A stretch of DNA of 64,000 nt from positions 3,534,001 to 3,598,000 of the forward strand of contig CP094668.1 in the NCBI GenBank assembly GCA_022836915.1. The letters run 5' to 3'. Below the pieces are notes generated by a model. The model did not search any database and had not been told where the DNA came from. It worked only from the letters and a program-made list of their open reading frames with translations. Positions within the stretch are counted from its first letter, which is position 1. Each line of letters opens with the position of its first letter. Source of the stretch: Paenibacillus sp. OVF10. Lineage in GTDB: Bacteria > Bacillota > Bacilli > Paenibacillales > Paenibacillaceae. This document shows, piece after piece, positions 1 through 9,583 of the stretch. Both the position numbers and the translations under genes were made by a program.

Positions 1-221
1 AAAACACGAAAAAATTCTACAATCTGGCTGACATCGCTCTGAATGAACGTGAACATGCAACGATGTATTTCCTGAAATGGTTCATTGATGAGCAGGTTGA
101 AGAGGAAGCATTGTTTGACAACATTATTCAGAAGTTGCGCCGCATTGAAAAAGACAGCAATGCCTTCTACATGCTGGATGCCGAGTTTGGCAAACGTTCG
201 TTCACTGCTCCTGCTGAATAA
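1..221 (+). CDS. ftnA: Ferritin-like iron storage protein, C-terminal part (5' end outside window)
   Basis: The reading frame is open from the window edge (first full codon at 3) to TAA at 219-221, giving 72 residues. It matches the last helices of bacterial non-haem ferritins: a NEREHA segment, then a FIDEQVEEE segment that in the family supplies ferroxidase and iron-site glutamates, and a YMLDAEFGKR-type ending. Ferritins assemble into 24-subunit cytoplasmic shells that oxidise Fe(II) and store it as mineral. No frame break is visible in the part present. The call is by recognition of the C-terminal signature; the four-helix core is not in view. Confidence 0.85.
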   Translation, partial: NTKKFYNLADIALNEREHATMYFLKWFIDEQVEEEALFDNIIQKLRRIEKDSNAFYMLDAEFGKRSFTAPAE

Positions 222-692
222 CTTTTACGTAGGAGTCGATAAGATTCCAGCGTCAAAACACCATGTACATACAGCATAAGGTAATGATCCTGAATGCAAT
301 GGGGGCAATCTCCTTGCAAGGGATGATGGTTTGATGCCATATGCTGATTGAAGACATAGAAGCCTGCACTTGTGCAGGTTTTTTTGCATGCAACGATATT
401 TAATGATTGTATTGATTTGCTTGAATTGGAGTAATAGTCTATCAAAATTCTGAATGTGGGTAATAGAGGATATGTCACAATTGATCTATCCTGGCGGGAT
501 CTTATTTTGCGCAAATCTATCAAATTCGTATTAAATTTTAGGTTTATCTGACAAAAGTGTAACTCTACCGTAGCCTTTGGAGCGAGAACAGGAGCCACTA
601 TCTTTGATAGTATTAGGATTAATCGCCAAGGGATGAAGGTAGAAAAACATGGACACCCGGGGAAATATAATACATAAGGGAGACTTTTAATT
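222..692. other. Intergenic region: ferritin terminator and deacetylase leader
   Basis: It holds one clear hairpin terminator (363-385) and then an AT-rich stretch that must carry the promoter of the deacetylase gene. I see no coding sequence; reverse-strand reading frames here lack a ribosome site and resemble no protein I recognise. Confidence 0.6.
363..385 (+). terminator. Rho-independent terminator after ferritin
   Basis: A CCTGCA stem pairs with TGCAGG around a 4-nt loop and is followed directly by a run of seven T. Confidence 0.8.
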
Positions 693-1433
693 ATGCTACA
701 TATTCGTAAATCTATCATGGTCACACTTGCTATTTTACTAATCATTCCACTCTTATTGCCGCAGTCGGTATCTGCCAAATCAGCTGCATCCAAGGATGGT
801 GCAAGCAAAGTAAATTCCAAAATCATATACCTGACGTTTGATGATGGGCCAACCGCTCATACGGGTCAGTTACTGGATATTCTGGATCAGTATAATGCGA
901 AGGCAACGTTTTTCATGCTGGGTCCTCAAATGGAGAAATTTCAGAAGGCTACCAAACGAATCGTAGCTGACGGGCATGGGTTGGGTCTGCATGGTGTGTC
1001 TCACGTTCCAAGCAAATTCTATAAATCTGCATATAGCGGATTAAAAGAGATGCAGCAGGCCAATGTAAGTCTGAACAAGGTTGCCGGAGTTAAAACAAGT
1101 CTCGTGCGAACGCCATATGGTAGTAAACCTTATCTCAAACCGGCATTCCGTAATGTACTGCTGGGCCAGGGTGGATTCCATCTATGGGATTGGAATGTCG
1201 ATTCGGAAGACTGGAAATACAAGAAAGATCACCAGAAAGTCTATAACAGTGTAATGAAGCAAATCCACAATGTGCAAAAGAGCGGAACAACACCAGTTGT
1301 GCTTATGCACGACCAGGAAGCAACGCTGAAAGTATTACCGCAAGTGTTGAAAACATTGAAGGCAGAAGGGTATCGTTTTGAAGTATTAAGCAAAAAAGTG
1401 CAGCCGGTTAACTTCTGGAACGACAAGCGTTAA
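693..1433 (+). CDS. Secreted polysaccharide deacetylase (NodB fold)
   Basis: A 246-residue protein with a basic start, a hydrophobic core and an SVSAKS-type cleavage site near residue 28, so probably exported. The NodB motifs are in order: TFDDGP at 48-53 (catalytic base and metal Asp), HGVSH at 100-104 (metal histidines), RTPYG at 139-143, a DWNVDS segment at 166-171 and LMHD at 204-207. Family members remove N-acetyl groups from peptidoglycan or chitooligosaccharides at the cell surface. The length fits PdaA/YjeA-type enzymes, but the substrate cannot be read from sequence. A purine-rich AAGGGAGA site lies just upstream of the ATG. It may be cotranscribed with the lipoprotein gene 48 bp downstream. 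Confidence 0.85.
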   Translation: MLHIRKSIMVTLAILLIIPLLLPQSVSAKSAASKDGASKVNSKIIYLTFDDGPTAHTGQLLDILDQYNAKATFFMLGPQMEKFQKATKRIVADGHGLGLHGVSHVPSKFYKSAYSGLKEMQQANVSLNKVAGVKTSLVRTPYGSKPYLKPAFRNVLLGQGGFHLWDWNVDSEDWKYKKDHQKVYNSVMKQIHNVQKSGTTPVVLMHDQEATLKVLPQVLKTLKAEGYRFEVLSKKVQPVNFWNDKR

Positions 1434-1481
1434 TCTTTTTAATTTTTCTACAGATTGGCTACAACGAAGGAGGCACACATC

Positions 1482-2393
1482 ATGAAGAAACAACCATTAT
1501 GGATCACGATTCCAGTAACGACAGCCGTTTTACTTGCTCTGGCAGGATGTGGAGGACCGGATTCAAATGCAGCATCTTCAGAGAATAGTTCTTCACCAAC
1601 GACAACAGTGGGTGAGCAGACCGAGACCGGCAGCGGTGGTGCTGATTTCTCTAATGAAAATGAAACAGGAACCAAAGAGAACACGGGCACAACAGATAAT
1701 GAAGACACATCAGGATCGAAGGCAAATGACAACCAAGTTGCCACGGGTCAATCAGGTGTGAATGATGTGATCAAGCAAGTTCGCAACCAGTTGAAGATGA
1801 AGGATGCAGCGTTACCCACTTCATTCACATTGGACAAGGGTACATCTTTGGGTGCTGCAATACTGTCCAATACTGCTGATGCATTTAAGGTAAACTTCTA
1901 CGCTACCACTCAGTCTGTTGCCATTAATGATCAATCTTTAACTGCATCCGACAGTAAGATACCTGTACTGGCTTCCTATGAAGTGAAGACCTATAAGGAC
2001 CCGAATCAGTCAGAAATTTTCCCTGAGACGGACCTGAAAGATATTCCAGCAGATATGGCAGTGGATCTGGGACATGGCATCAAAGGCATCAGTGAAGGTG
2101 CCGCAGGCAGTCAATATCTGACTTGGCAAGAAGGTAGATGGACGCTGGAAATTCGTTCGGTTTCCGAAGATGAAATGAATAATCCGGGCATAGCGAAGAA
2201 AATGGTGGAGTACCTGGAGTCAAATACGTTGCCTGTACCCAAAGATAAAGGGTATATCAAGGTTGAATATCCAAATGGTGGAAAGTCTGTTCATGTAACG
2301 ATCTCATGGCAGGACGGTAACCAAATTCATCAGCTTAAGACCGATCAAGTGCCATTAGAAGCTCTTGGCATGGTTGTATCTGTGAAATCCTAA
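1482..2393 (+). CDS. Lipoprotein of unknown function
   Basis: The start is set at ATG 1482 because a good GAAGGAGG site lies at 1465-1472; an upstream in-frame ATG at 1455 lacks one. The 303-residue product has a lipobox (LALAGC) at about residues 18-23, so it should be lipid-anchored outside the membrane. A Ser/Thr/Asn/Glu-rich linker of about 65 residues is followed by a mixed alpha/beta domain to the end. I recognise no enzyme motif. The strong palindromic terminator downstream ends the transcript, and the gene may share a transcript with the deacetylase upstream. Confidence 0.7.
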   Translation: MKKQPLWITIPVTTAVLLALAGCGGPDSNAASSENSSSPTTTVGEQTETGSGGADFSNENETGTKENTGTTDNEDTSGSKANDNQVATGQSGVNDVIKQVRNQLKMKDAALPTSFTLDKGTSLGAAILSNTADAFKVNFYATTQSVAINDQSLTASDSKIPVLASYEVKTYKDPNQSEIFPETDLKDIPADMAVDLGHGIKGISEGAAGSQYLTWQEGRWTLEIRSVSEDEMNNPGIAKKMVEYLESNTLPVPKDKGYIKVEYPNGGKSVHVTISWQDGNQIHQLKTDQVPLEALGMVVSVKS

Positions 2394-2455
2394 GTGTTTT
2401 ACGGATATTCTGCAATGTAGAAGAGATGAGTGTTGGATTGTTACGATACACATAA

Positions 2456-2496
2456 AAAAGCTTGGCCCAGGAAGAAATTGCTGGGCCAAGCTTTTT
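2456..2496. terminator. Bidirectional terminator between lipoprotein and desR
   Basis: A perfect stem of about 15 bp, with core AAGCTTGGCCCAG / CTGGGCCAAGCTT, a 10-nt loop and A/T runs on both sides. It can serve the plus-strand lipoprotein gene and the minus-strand des operon. Confidence 0.9.
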
Positions 2497-2572
2497 ATTT
2501 TGAGTATGTTATCGCAGCTTATGCAGCCGGGACACATGTTTATTTTTGTTTCAATGGGTTAAAGCGGTACTT

Positions 2573-3171
2573 TCATTTGAACCACCCTTTTTCCTTGGAG
2601 CGAGTGATGGCCTCAATGCGGTTACTGGCATTTAACTTGTTGAGAATAATGGAGATGTAGTTACGCACTGTTCCCGTTGTGATGAAAAGATGCCCGGCGA
2701 TTTCCTTGGTGTTCTTCCCATCTGCCATGAGGCCTAGTACGGCGTTCTCCCGTTCTGTCAGGGGTTTTCTTCTACATAAGCTTCATCTACCAAGTCGGGA
2801 GCGAAGATGCGTCTGCCATTCATAACTTGGCGGATTGACTCGGCAAGTTCTTCAATTGGACTGTCTTTGAGCAGGTAACCACGGACACCGCCCTTCAGGG
2901 CACGTTCGAAATATCCAGTCCGGGCAAAAGTGGTCAGGATAATGACCTTACAGCTCATTCCTTTGAGTTCTTCTGCGGCTTCAAGGCCGCTTTTCACGGG
3001 CATTTCTATATCCATCAGACAGATGTCTGGTGCAAGCTCCTGGACAAGGGCAAGGGCTTCCTGGCCGTTGCTGGCACGTCCGACGACTTCCATATCTTCC
3101 TCCAGATTGAGGAGGGAGGACAAGGCGCCGAGCATCATGCGCTGATCTTCCGCGATTACAATTCTAATCAT
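2573..3171 (-). CDS. desR: DesR-like response regulator of the membrane-fluidity system (frame break)
   Basis: The N-terminal receiver domain (from ATG 3171) carries the acidic pocket E8/D9 and phospho-acceptor D54. A stop appears at 2758-2760, but the next frame continues with LTEREN and a complete LuxR-type helix-turn-helix ending at 2573. Adding one C to the CCCC run (plus-strand G 2761-2764) gives 199 residues, the length of Bacillus subtilis DesR. DesR phosphorylated by DesK activates the desaturase gene when membranes stiffen in the cold. The start overlaps the repaired end of desK (ATGA). The break is probably a sequencing error. Confidence 0.88.
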
Positions 3172-4302
3172 GATTCTGCCTCCTTTATCGGTTTGCGGAC
3201 GAGTTTTGGAACATGAATAATGATCGCTGTACCGGGATGTCTGTCGCAGAGCGAATATCCAGACAACCGTTCACAAATTCAAGTCGTTCCTTCATGCCCA
3301 AAATTCCTGTTCCGCGCCGATCCTGTTTGCGAGTTCGTTCTATTCCAACACCGTTATCTTGAACGGTTAATACATTATCCGCTAGGGTTTCCTTAATGAT
3401 GATGGTACAGGTTGTTGCCTGACTGTGTTTGACGACATTGGTGACGGCTTCTTTCAAGCACATACCGAGCACATTTTCATTTAATTGTGATGTATCCTGT
3501 AACTTCGGATTACCTTCCAGCACAAATTCAATCGAAGCGGCCTTCAGAATCTGCTCCGCCCGGAACAGTTCATCGACCAATTGTGTACCACGCATGGTGG
3601 TTACCATTTCCCGGACTTCCTTCAGAGCTGTACTTGCCGTTTGTCTGAGGTCGTTCAATTCGATCTCGGCCTGATCGGGATTATTGCGGAGCAGCCGTCT
3701 CGCCAGATCGGTTTTCAGACCGATTAGAGAGAGCTTCTGTCCAAGTGTATCGTGCAGGTCACGAGCGATACGCTGGCGTTCTTCCATTTTTACGAGATCA
3801 TCAAGTCGCTTGTTCGCATTCTCCAATTGGCCTTCCAAATGTTCAGTTTTGTTTTTGTTATACGTACTAATTGGGAGCAGGATGGAGGCCATTAAACTGA
3901 TGAATACAAACGGAAACTGACTCACGAGCAATGAACTCTGATTGATAAAACCATAATTAATGGTTAGGAAGCTGGCTCCCAAATTCACCGAGTATAGGGT
4001 GAAGAAACCGGCTTTATTTTTAATATTCCCAATAAAAAAGCAAGAAACAATGAGAAGTAGGCATAATCATAGGCGATCGTCATCGTAATGGATATGGCAA
4101 TGAGCAATCCAATCCACATGTATACCTGCCAGCCTTTGGTGATGAAAGCGAGCAGATAACAGACGAAGAAAACGAGAATGATAATAATACCTGTTACCAT
4201 CGTCCATAATTTGGAATATTGTGAAATGTAATAGAAGGGCAGGATGAAAAAGACGAGCCATACATAAGGATTTAACCCTGTATTTTTATAAAAAATCTGC
4301 AT
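3168..4302 (-). CDS. desK: DesK-like thermosensor histidine kinase (two frame breaks)
   Basis: The N-terminal half is a compact bundle of hydrophobic helices, as in the DesK thermosensor. A coiled-coil linker follows, then the DHp motif RIARDLHDTLGQK with phospho-acceptor His near residue 184, and the ATPase segments LKEAVTNVVKHS and GIGIERTRK/GTGILGMKERL. The frame breaks twice: at plus-strand CCC 4028-4030 (one G short on the gene strand) and near 3232-3233, where adding one base extends the C-terminus to a stop that overlaps the desR ATG. The repaired protein is about 378 residues, close to the B. subtilis protein. It acts as phosphatase when warm and as kinase when cold (family knowledge). 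Confidence 0.88.
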
Positions 4303-4401
4303 CCACTTTTGAATGTAATTCTCCTCCTTGCACTTGTACTCAACTTTAGCATGACTGTAGCATGACTATGGCTTGAACACAAGAAAACGAATCCGACAGA
4401 G

Positions 4402-5459
4402 TTAAGGCTTCTCTGTCAGACCCGCTGGATTCGTTACTCGGATAGGCGGTTGAACATACGGCTTGCGGGACAAGTTTTTGAGCTGTCTGAAGCTAATAAA
4501 CTGTTTAGAATCTTCATCCCACAGACGGAAGCGAAGGGCAACCAGACTGGAACGTAGTGTAATAGTAGTTGCTTTTTGCAAGGGTGGTGTTGCGTTATGT
4601 GCTTCTTCCAAGAAATAGTTAGGTACACGTGGGCTCAAGTGATGCACATGGTGAAACCCGATATTACCACTGATCCATTGCAATAATTTTGGCAATTTGT
4701 AATAAGAACTGCCTTCAACAGCTGCTTTTACATAACTCCACTCATCTTCATGTTCAAAATACGTCTCTTCGAACTGATGTTGAACGTAGAACAGCCAGAT
4801 ACCAAAGAAACCGGAGAAGAAGAAGATAGGTGCCTGCACCATTACAAAAGCCTGCCATCCGACTAACCAGGACATGAATGCATAGAGCACTACGATTAAT
4901 ACTGTAGTCAGATGTGTGTTGATACGTTCTTTACGTCTTGCACCTTTGCGGTTAAAACGGTAAGCCAACAGAAACACGTAGATAGGTCCGATACAAAACA
5001 ATACAAACGGGTTACGATAAATCCGATAGAAGAGGCGTCCCCAAGGAGAAGCTGCTTTGTATTCGTCAACCGTCATAACCCAGATATCACCTACACCACG
5101 TTTGTCAAGATTACTGCTTGTCGCGTGATGGATAGAATGCTCGTTTTTCCACTGCTGATAAGGTGTGACTGTTAATACACCCGTAATGGTACCGAGAATA
5201 TCATTGGCGCGTTTGCTCTTGAAGAACGAACCATGACAGCAGTCATGGAAAATAATAAAGGTCCGAAGTACAAATCCGGATGCCACCAAAGCAATCGGGA
5301 AGGTCAGCCAGTAGGAAACCGATAAGCTAAAGTAAGCTGCAGCCCATAACAAGAAGAGCGGGAGCAATGTATTGATTAACTGACGGATACTTAATCTGAG
5401 ATCATTTTTTTCGTAAGGGGTAACTTCTTTTTTAAGGCCATTTCTTTTGATCTGTTCAT
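4402..5459 (-). CDS. des: Fatty-acid desaturase (Des, delta-5 type); frame break near N-terminus
   Basis: An integral membrane desaturase that introduces cis double bonds into membrane phospholipid acyl chains. Three histidine boxes are visible: HDCCH, HSIHH and HHVHH, with hydrophobic segments between them. The open frame extends to a TTG at 5478 that lies inside the ribosome site, which is implausible. The ATG at 5457-5459 has an ideal AGGAGGA site 9 nt upstream but is one base out of frame; adding one A to the run at plus-strand T 5428-5433 joins it and yields 352 residues, the length of B. subtilis Des. It lies upstream of desK/desR on the same strand, with likely DesR boxes in front. Confidence 0.92.
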
Positions 5460-5566
5460 AAAATTGTGTCCTCCTCAATCGTTATAACTGTAATCAGCTA
5501 CAACTTGGCGTTTCCCGCTAGACTTTCCTGTAGGAAGCGTTTTTATCATTGTAAAACAATCCGAAC

Positions 5567-5581
5567 ATGACAGTAAGTCAT
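5567..5581. promoter_or_regulatory. Candidate DesR operator, proximal palindrome
   Basis: ATGAC-N5-GTCAT inverted repeat about 110 bp upstream of the des start. The same half-site recurs at 5613-5637. Assignment to DesR is inferred from position and repetition. Confidence 0.55.
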
Positions 5582-5612
5582 AAACGTCAGCCTTCTGTAA
5601 TGATGAATATCA

Positions 5613-5637
5613 ATGACGGACCATGACATTTGTCATG
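5613..5637. promoter_or_regulatory. Candidate DesR operator, distal half-site plus palindrome
   Basis: One ATGAC half-site (5613-5617) precedes the 7-bp-arm palindrome CATGACA-TT-TGTCATG (5622-5637), with 10 bp between the two ATGAC copies. A tandem array of this kind suits cooperative binding of a dimeric LuxR-type regulator in front of des. Confidence 0.55.
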
Positions 5638-5832
5638 GGTGTATGATGCTCAATAGCTCTGCAGAAGACGGAAGAGCAGGTTTTACAAATTCCTTTGCAC
5701 AAATTACGCAACAATTTGTATTATGTATACAAATTTTGTTGAGAGCATGGTAAAATCTATCTTTGAGTGGTTATGACAACTTATGAGACGGGTCGATTAG
5801 GTTGATTTCTGATGGATTGGATGGAATGCATA

Positions 5833-6672
5833 ATGAAGAAACGAATTACGGATATCCTATTTATTATGGCAGGTGCATTTCTGTTTGCACTGGCGGTGAA
5901 CCTGTTTGTCATCCCGAACGATTTGGCTGAAGGCGGCGTCACGGGTATCACGATTATTTTGTATTACCTGTTTGAATGGTCCCCTGGACTGATGAACTTG
6001 ATTCTGAACGGTATTTTGTTAATTGTGGGATATCGGTTTCTTGATAAAACGACTACGGTATATACGATTATTGCGGTGGTATTCAACTCGTTGTTCCTGC
6101 ATCTGACGGAGAGTTGGACGATTGCATCGGATGAACTCTGGATCAATACCATTTTTGCTGGAGTATTTGCCGGTCTTGGTATTGGCTTAATTGTTAGAGT
6201 GGGAGGCACAACGGCGGGAACAGTGATCCTGGCCCGACTTGCCAACAAATATCTGGATTGGAATATCAGTTACGGACTTCTGTTCTTCGATCTGATTGTG
6301 GCTTTCTCCTCATACTTCATCATTGGGCCACAAGGATTAATGTGTACAATTGTCTTGCTGTTTGTCGGAACCAAAACAATGGAGTTCATTATTGAAGGGC
6401 TCAATCCGAAAAAAGCAGTCATGATTATCTCTTCCAAACAGGATGAAATCGCGAAGCAAGTTATTGAGAAGATGGATCGCGGAGTAACCGTCCTGTCTGG
6501 TCATGGCTATTACACGAAAAATAAGAAAGAAATTCTATACATTGTGATTAGTAAGCAGGAAGTTTCTATGCTGAAGAAGATTGTACGAGCGGAAGATGAG
6601 ATTGCTTTTATCACCATTCATGACGTGCGTGATGTATTCGGTGAAGGATTTATTGAACTCTCCAAAACTTAA
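5833..6672 (+). CDS. YitT-family membrane protein (DUF161 plus C-terminal DUF2179)
   Basis: A 279-residue protein with five or six hydrophobic helices in the first 180 residues, including the family's GGVTGITIILYYL and RVGGTTAGTVILARL segments, followed by a soluble alpha/beta domain of about 80 residues (DUF2179). The molecular role of the family is not established. The open frame also contains ATGs at 5812 and 5821; I prefer 5833 because a GGATGG-like site sits about 8 nt upstream and the protein then begins MKKRI as relatives do, but this is uncertain. A clean hairpin terminator follows 25 bp after the stop. Confidence 0.8.
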   Translation: MKKRITDILFIMAGAFLFALAVNLFVIPNDLAEGGVTGITIILYYLFEWSPGLMNLILNGILLIVGYRFLDKTTTVYTIIAVVFNSLFLHLTESWTIASDELWINTIFAGVFAGLGIGLIVRVGGTTAGTVILARLANKYLDWNISYGLLFFDLIVAFSSYFIIGPQGLMCTIVLLFVGTKTMEFIIEGLNPKKAVMIISSKQDEIAKQVIEKMDRGVTVLSGHGYYTKNKKEILYIVISKQEVSMLKKIVRAEDEIAFITIHDVRDVFGEGFIELSKT

Positions 6673-6697
6673 TGAATATGTATATAAGGAAGAAAGG

Positions 6698-6728
6698 AGT
6701 TGCGGTGAAATATCACCGCAACTTTTTT
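6698..6728 (+). terminator. Terminator of the YitT-family gene
   Basis: An 11-bp perfect stem (AGTTGCGGTGA / TCACCGCAACT) with a 4-nt AATA loop and a T run. Confidence 0.9.
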
Positions 6729-6755
6729 GATAGGTTAATGGTATCCGGTATTAAT

Positions 6756-6968
6756 CTAGTTCAAATAGAAAGAACCCTTCTCTATAGAGAAGGGCAAAAG
6801 AATATTAATAATGTTTTCTTTTTTGACTGGACAATATTCAACAGTGACACAACAATGTTTTTTACACTTTGTAGGGACATATTTGATTTTGGTAACACAA
6901 GTTTTCGTAATTTTTTTGTAAAAACACTTTGGTCTTGGATGATGACATTTATGATGTTTTCTATACAT
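6756..6968 (-). CDS. Small Cys/His/Lys-rich protein, possibly spore coat-like
   Basis: ATG 6966-6968 is preceded by an excellent AGGGAGGT site. The product starts MYRKHHKCHHPRPK and has seven Cys, many Lys and several His, with paired motifs such as CVTKIKYVPTKCKKHCC. Composition and size recall spore coat or metal-binding proteins; I do not recognise a family. As written the frame runs on through a perfect 20-bp palindrome (6775-6794) that looks like its terminator. Adding one A to the run at 6819-6824 would stop the protein at 6805-6807 after 54 residues, just before the hairpin, which is more plausible. Confidence 0.55.
   Translation of the reverse strand: MYRKHHKCHHPRPKCFYKKITKTCVTKIKYVPTKCKKHCCVTVEYCPVKKENIINILLPFSIEKGSFYLN
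6775..6794 (-). terminator. Palindrome acting as likely terminator of the small Cys-rich gene
   Basis: A perfect 20-bp palindrome of two CCCTTCTCTA-type arms, followed on the minus strand by a T-rich tail. Confidence 0.6.
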
Positions 6969-7207
6969 ATTAAAACCTCCCTGATCGTGATAAGGTATTC
7001 TATGACCGCGTCACTGTTTCGGAAATGTATAAACGTCTATTATTGTATAATAATTCCTTTATTAGGCTTTTGTGTTACAGGTGAAGGTTGGTTCTTTCTA
7101 GTAAGAGAGTGCAATGACAAAAAGCTGTACACCTACCAAGCACGATGATATATTGAATTTAATTAATTTGTTAATAAACTTAACTAACTATAAGAGGGGG
7201 CGATAGC

Positions 7208-8445
7208 ATGGCTGGCACACCGCAATTTATCCGCAATCTGAATGAAAATCTCATTATGGATGCCCTGATAACTCAGGGGACCATGTCGAGAGCGGATATC
7301 AGCCGTCAGACAGGACTTAGTAAACCAACGGTGTCTTTGGCAGTCGAACATCTGATTAACCGTAATCTGGTAAGGGAAATGGGGCCAGCTGACAACGCTC
7401 AGGGTCGCAAAGCAACCCTCATTCGTTTCAATGAAACGGCTTATTATGTCTGTGGTATAGATATCGGCGCAACACGTATTCGGATTGCATTATCCGATCT
7501 GAATGGAGAGATCATTGCCTATCAAACATATCCCATGGTTGTTCAAAAAGTTTATGAACGAGCAGAAGCAACGATGCTGGACCTTCTTCGAAGCCATATG
7601 AACGAATTGCTTGATGAGAATCATCTGAACTGGGATCAGATTCAGTGCATCGGGTTTGGTATACCAGGCGTAGTGCTGCCTGATTCAGGGCGTATCCATC
7701 GTATTGTGGACCCGTTAGCGGGTCTGGAAGAAGCTTTCTCTCTAGAGTCGTTGTCAGGAGCTTTTCCCTGTGAAGTAATCCTGGAAAATGATGTGAATCT
7801 TGCGGCACTTGGGGAGTATCGGAGTGGTGCAGCAGCAGGTTATCCCTTGTTTGTTTTTTCTCCATCGGTACAGGGACGGGAGCTGGCATCATGGTAGATG
7901 GCCAACTGCTACGAGGTCTTGGTGGCTTAACTGGAGAGATTGCAGAGATGCTGATGGAGGATGGTCGACGTCTGGAGGAAGTGTTATCAGCTGATGGTCT
8001 GATGCAACTGGCGAATCTTCACCTTAATCCGCACGATGAACTAATGGAAGTAGCTGGTTCTGATATGGACGCGGATGTGAATGGAAAAGTACATATAGTT
8101 GCAGATGATCTTCACAGATACCTGACTCCCGAAAAGTTATTTGAAGCTGCACGCAGTGGAGAAGTTGAGGCGTTAGACATTCTACAACAATACAGCCAGA
8201 TGATTGCTTCAGCTCTGCGTCAGATTAGCGTTGTGCTTGCTCCAGATCTCATTGTGCTTGGCGGAGGCGTAGGAGGGAACGGCGATGTGTTATTGCCTGT
8301 ACTAAGGCAGATCATATCTGAGCAATTCCCGGTGCAACCACAGTTAATCTGCTCCAAGCTTGGTGAGCAGGCTGTTGTCACTGGTGCGGTGCAGGTGGCC
8401 ATCCAACAAACGATGCTGAACCTTCAGCAGGAAGCGTTGGACTAA
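7208..8445 (+). CDS. ROK-family transcriptional repressor (frame break)
   Basis: The N-terminus is a winged helix-turn-helix (about residues 8-60, ending SKPTVSLAVEHLINRNLV) joined to a ROK sugar-kinase-like domain starting CGIDIGATRIRIALSD, the XylR/NagC arrangement. The ROK part contains ENDVNLAALGEY and a GGGVGGNGD loop. The frame breaks at the T run 7854-7859; one extra T restores FFSIGTGTGAGIM and gives about 412 residues. Such proteins repress sugar genes and release DNA on binding a sugar or sugar phosphate. The adjacent ROK kinase and MFS transporter are the natural targets. The start ATG 7208 follows GAGGGGGCGAT. Confidence 0.87.
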
Positions 8446-8481
8446 GAGAATGGATATACAACATGTGAGGAGGAAAACGGG

Positions 8482-9534
8482 ATGACAGAATCCGTGAAAA
8501 ACGTAAGTAATGATGATCTGTTCAATCAGGATGGTACGGTTGGAGGTGATCGATCCGGTTGGATAGCAGGTGTTGACATTGGAGGCACCAAAACATTAAT
8601 GCTCATGTCATCACAACAGGCTGGAAGTGAAGTTCATGAACGTATCTTGCCTACTCTTGCCAGTGATCAGCCGGATGAGTTCTTCCGATGGTTATTCGCT
8701 GAATTGGAAACATTCTGCCGCGAAGTTGGATGCAGTCTGGATCAACTTAACGGTGTAGGCTTGGGATTCCCTGGTGTGATTTTGCAGGAGGAGGGAATAC
8801 TGCGAAATGCTCCAGCTTTTCAGTGGCCTGAGCATGATATTCGCCCTGTGATTGCAAAGTATTACAGCGGAAATATCATGTTGGACAATGATGTGAATAT
8901 GGCTGCAATGGGAGAATATGATCAAGGGGCAGCGCAGGGACATCAACACTGTGTGATGGTCACGGTTGGAACAGGCATTGGAGCTGCTCTTATCCTGAAT
9001 GGACAGCTCTACAGCGGCCAGAATGGAGCAGCAGGTGAGATTGGGCATTTCATTGCAGGAGAAGAAGGGCTTCATACCGGTTACGTTGCAGATGCGGATT
9101 CCTTTGGGGTATTTGAGCAAGTGACTTCAGGTACGGGAATTACCGAACAGGCGAGGCGTTATTTTGCTGCTGGAAAGGGGAGTTCCTTATCCCTGATCAT
9201 GAGTCTGGCAGGAGGGGAAGTGGAACAGATTGAAGCCAGGCATGTATTCAAAGCAGCCGAGTCAGGTGATCTTGCTGCCCTGGAGATTCTGGAACTGCCC
9301 ATGCGTTATATGGCTAGAGGTCTGGCGAATATTACGGCTTTACTCAATCCTTCCATTATAGTGATCGGTGGTGGCGTGGCTGCATCCAACCCAACCTATT
9401 ATCTAAATGAAGTGCGCACACGCCTCCAACGTTACACTGTTCTGCCTACACTTTTAGCTGTAGCTGAACTGGGGAACAAAGCAGGAGCAATCGGGGCATT
9501 GGCTGCAATCAAGTCGAGTCTGAAACGCACATAA
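8482..9534 (+). CDS. ROK-family sugar kinase (glucokinase/fructokinase-like) lacking the Cys zinc motif
   Basis: ATG 8482 has a GAGGAGG site. The 350-residue protein has the ATP motif VDIGGTK (31-37), catalytic Asp in LDNDVNM (N136-D137), the GTGIGAAL phosphate loop (163-170) and EIGH (186-189), expected for phosphorylating a hexose in the cytoplasm. The CxCGxxGCxE zinc site usual in ROK kinases is absent: around residues 197-212 there is no cysteine. Some ROK members do lack it, so activity is not excluded. It lies 36 bp after the ROK repressor and 49 bp before the MFS gene, probably one operon. Confidence 0.82.
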   Translation: MTESVKNVSNDDLFNQDGTVGGDRSGWIAGVDIGGTKTLMLMSSQQAGSEVHERILPTLASDQPDEFFRWLFAELETFCREVGCSLDQLNGVGLGFPGVILQEEGILRNAPAFQWPEHDIRPVIAKYYSGNIMLDNDVNMAAMGEYDQGAAQGHQHCVMVTVGTGIGAALILNGQLYSGQNGAAGEIGHFIAGEEGLHTGYVADADSFGVFEQVTSGTGITEQARRYFAAGKGSSLSLIMSLAGGEVEQIEARHVFKAAESGDLAALEILELPMRYMARGLANITALLNPSIIVIGGGVAASNPTYYLNEVRTRLQRYTVLPTLLAVAELGNKAGAIGALAAIKSSLKRT

Positions 9535-9583
9535 AAATAGAGAATAGGCGAAGCAACTACAGAAATAAAGGATGGAGATCCGG

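Larger units (their letters stand above)
5479..5832. other. Divergent intergenic region between des and the YitT-family gene
   Basis: It holds the candidate DesR boxes and must carry both divergent promoters. A palindromic ACAATTTGTATTATGTATACAAATT-like AT-rich segment lies near 5705-5735. No coding sequence is seen. Confidence 0.5.

Noticed and set aside
6672..7148. 158-codon open frame on the plus strand
   Set aside because: It covers the YitT terminator and the reverse of the Cys-rich gene, has no ribosome site and resembles no protein.
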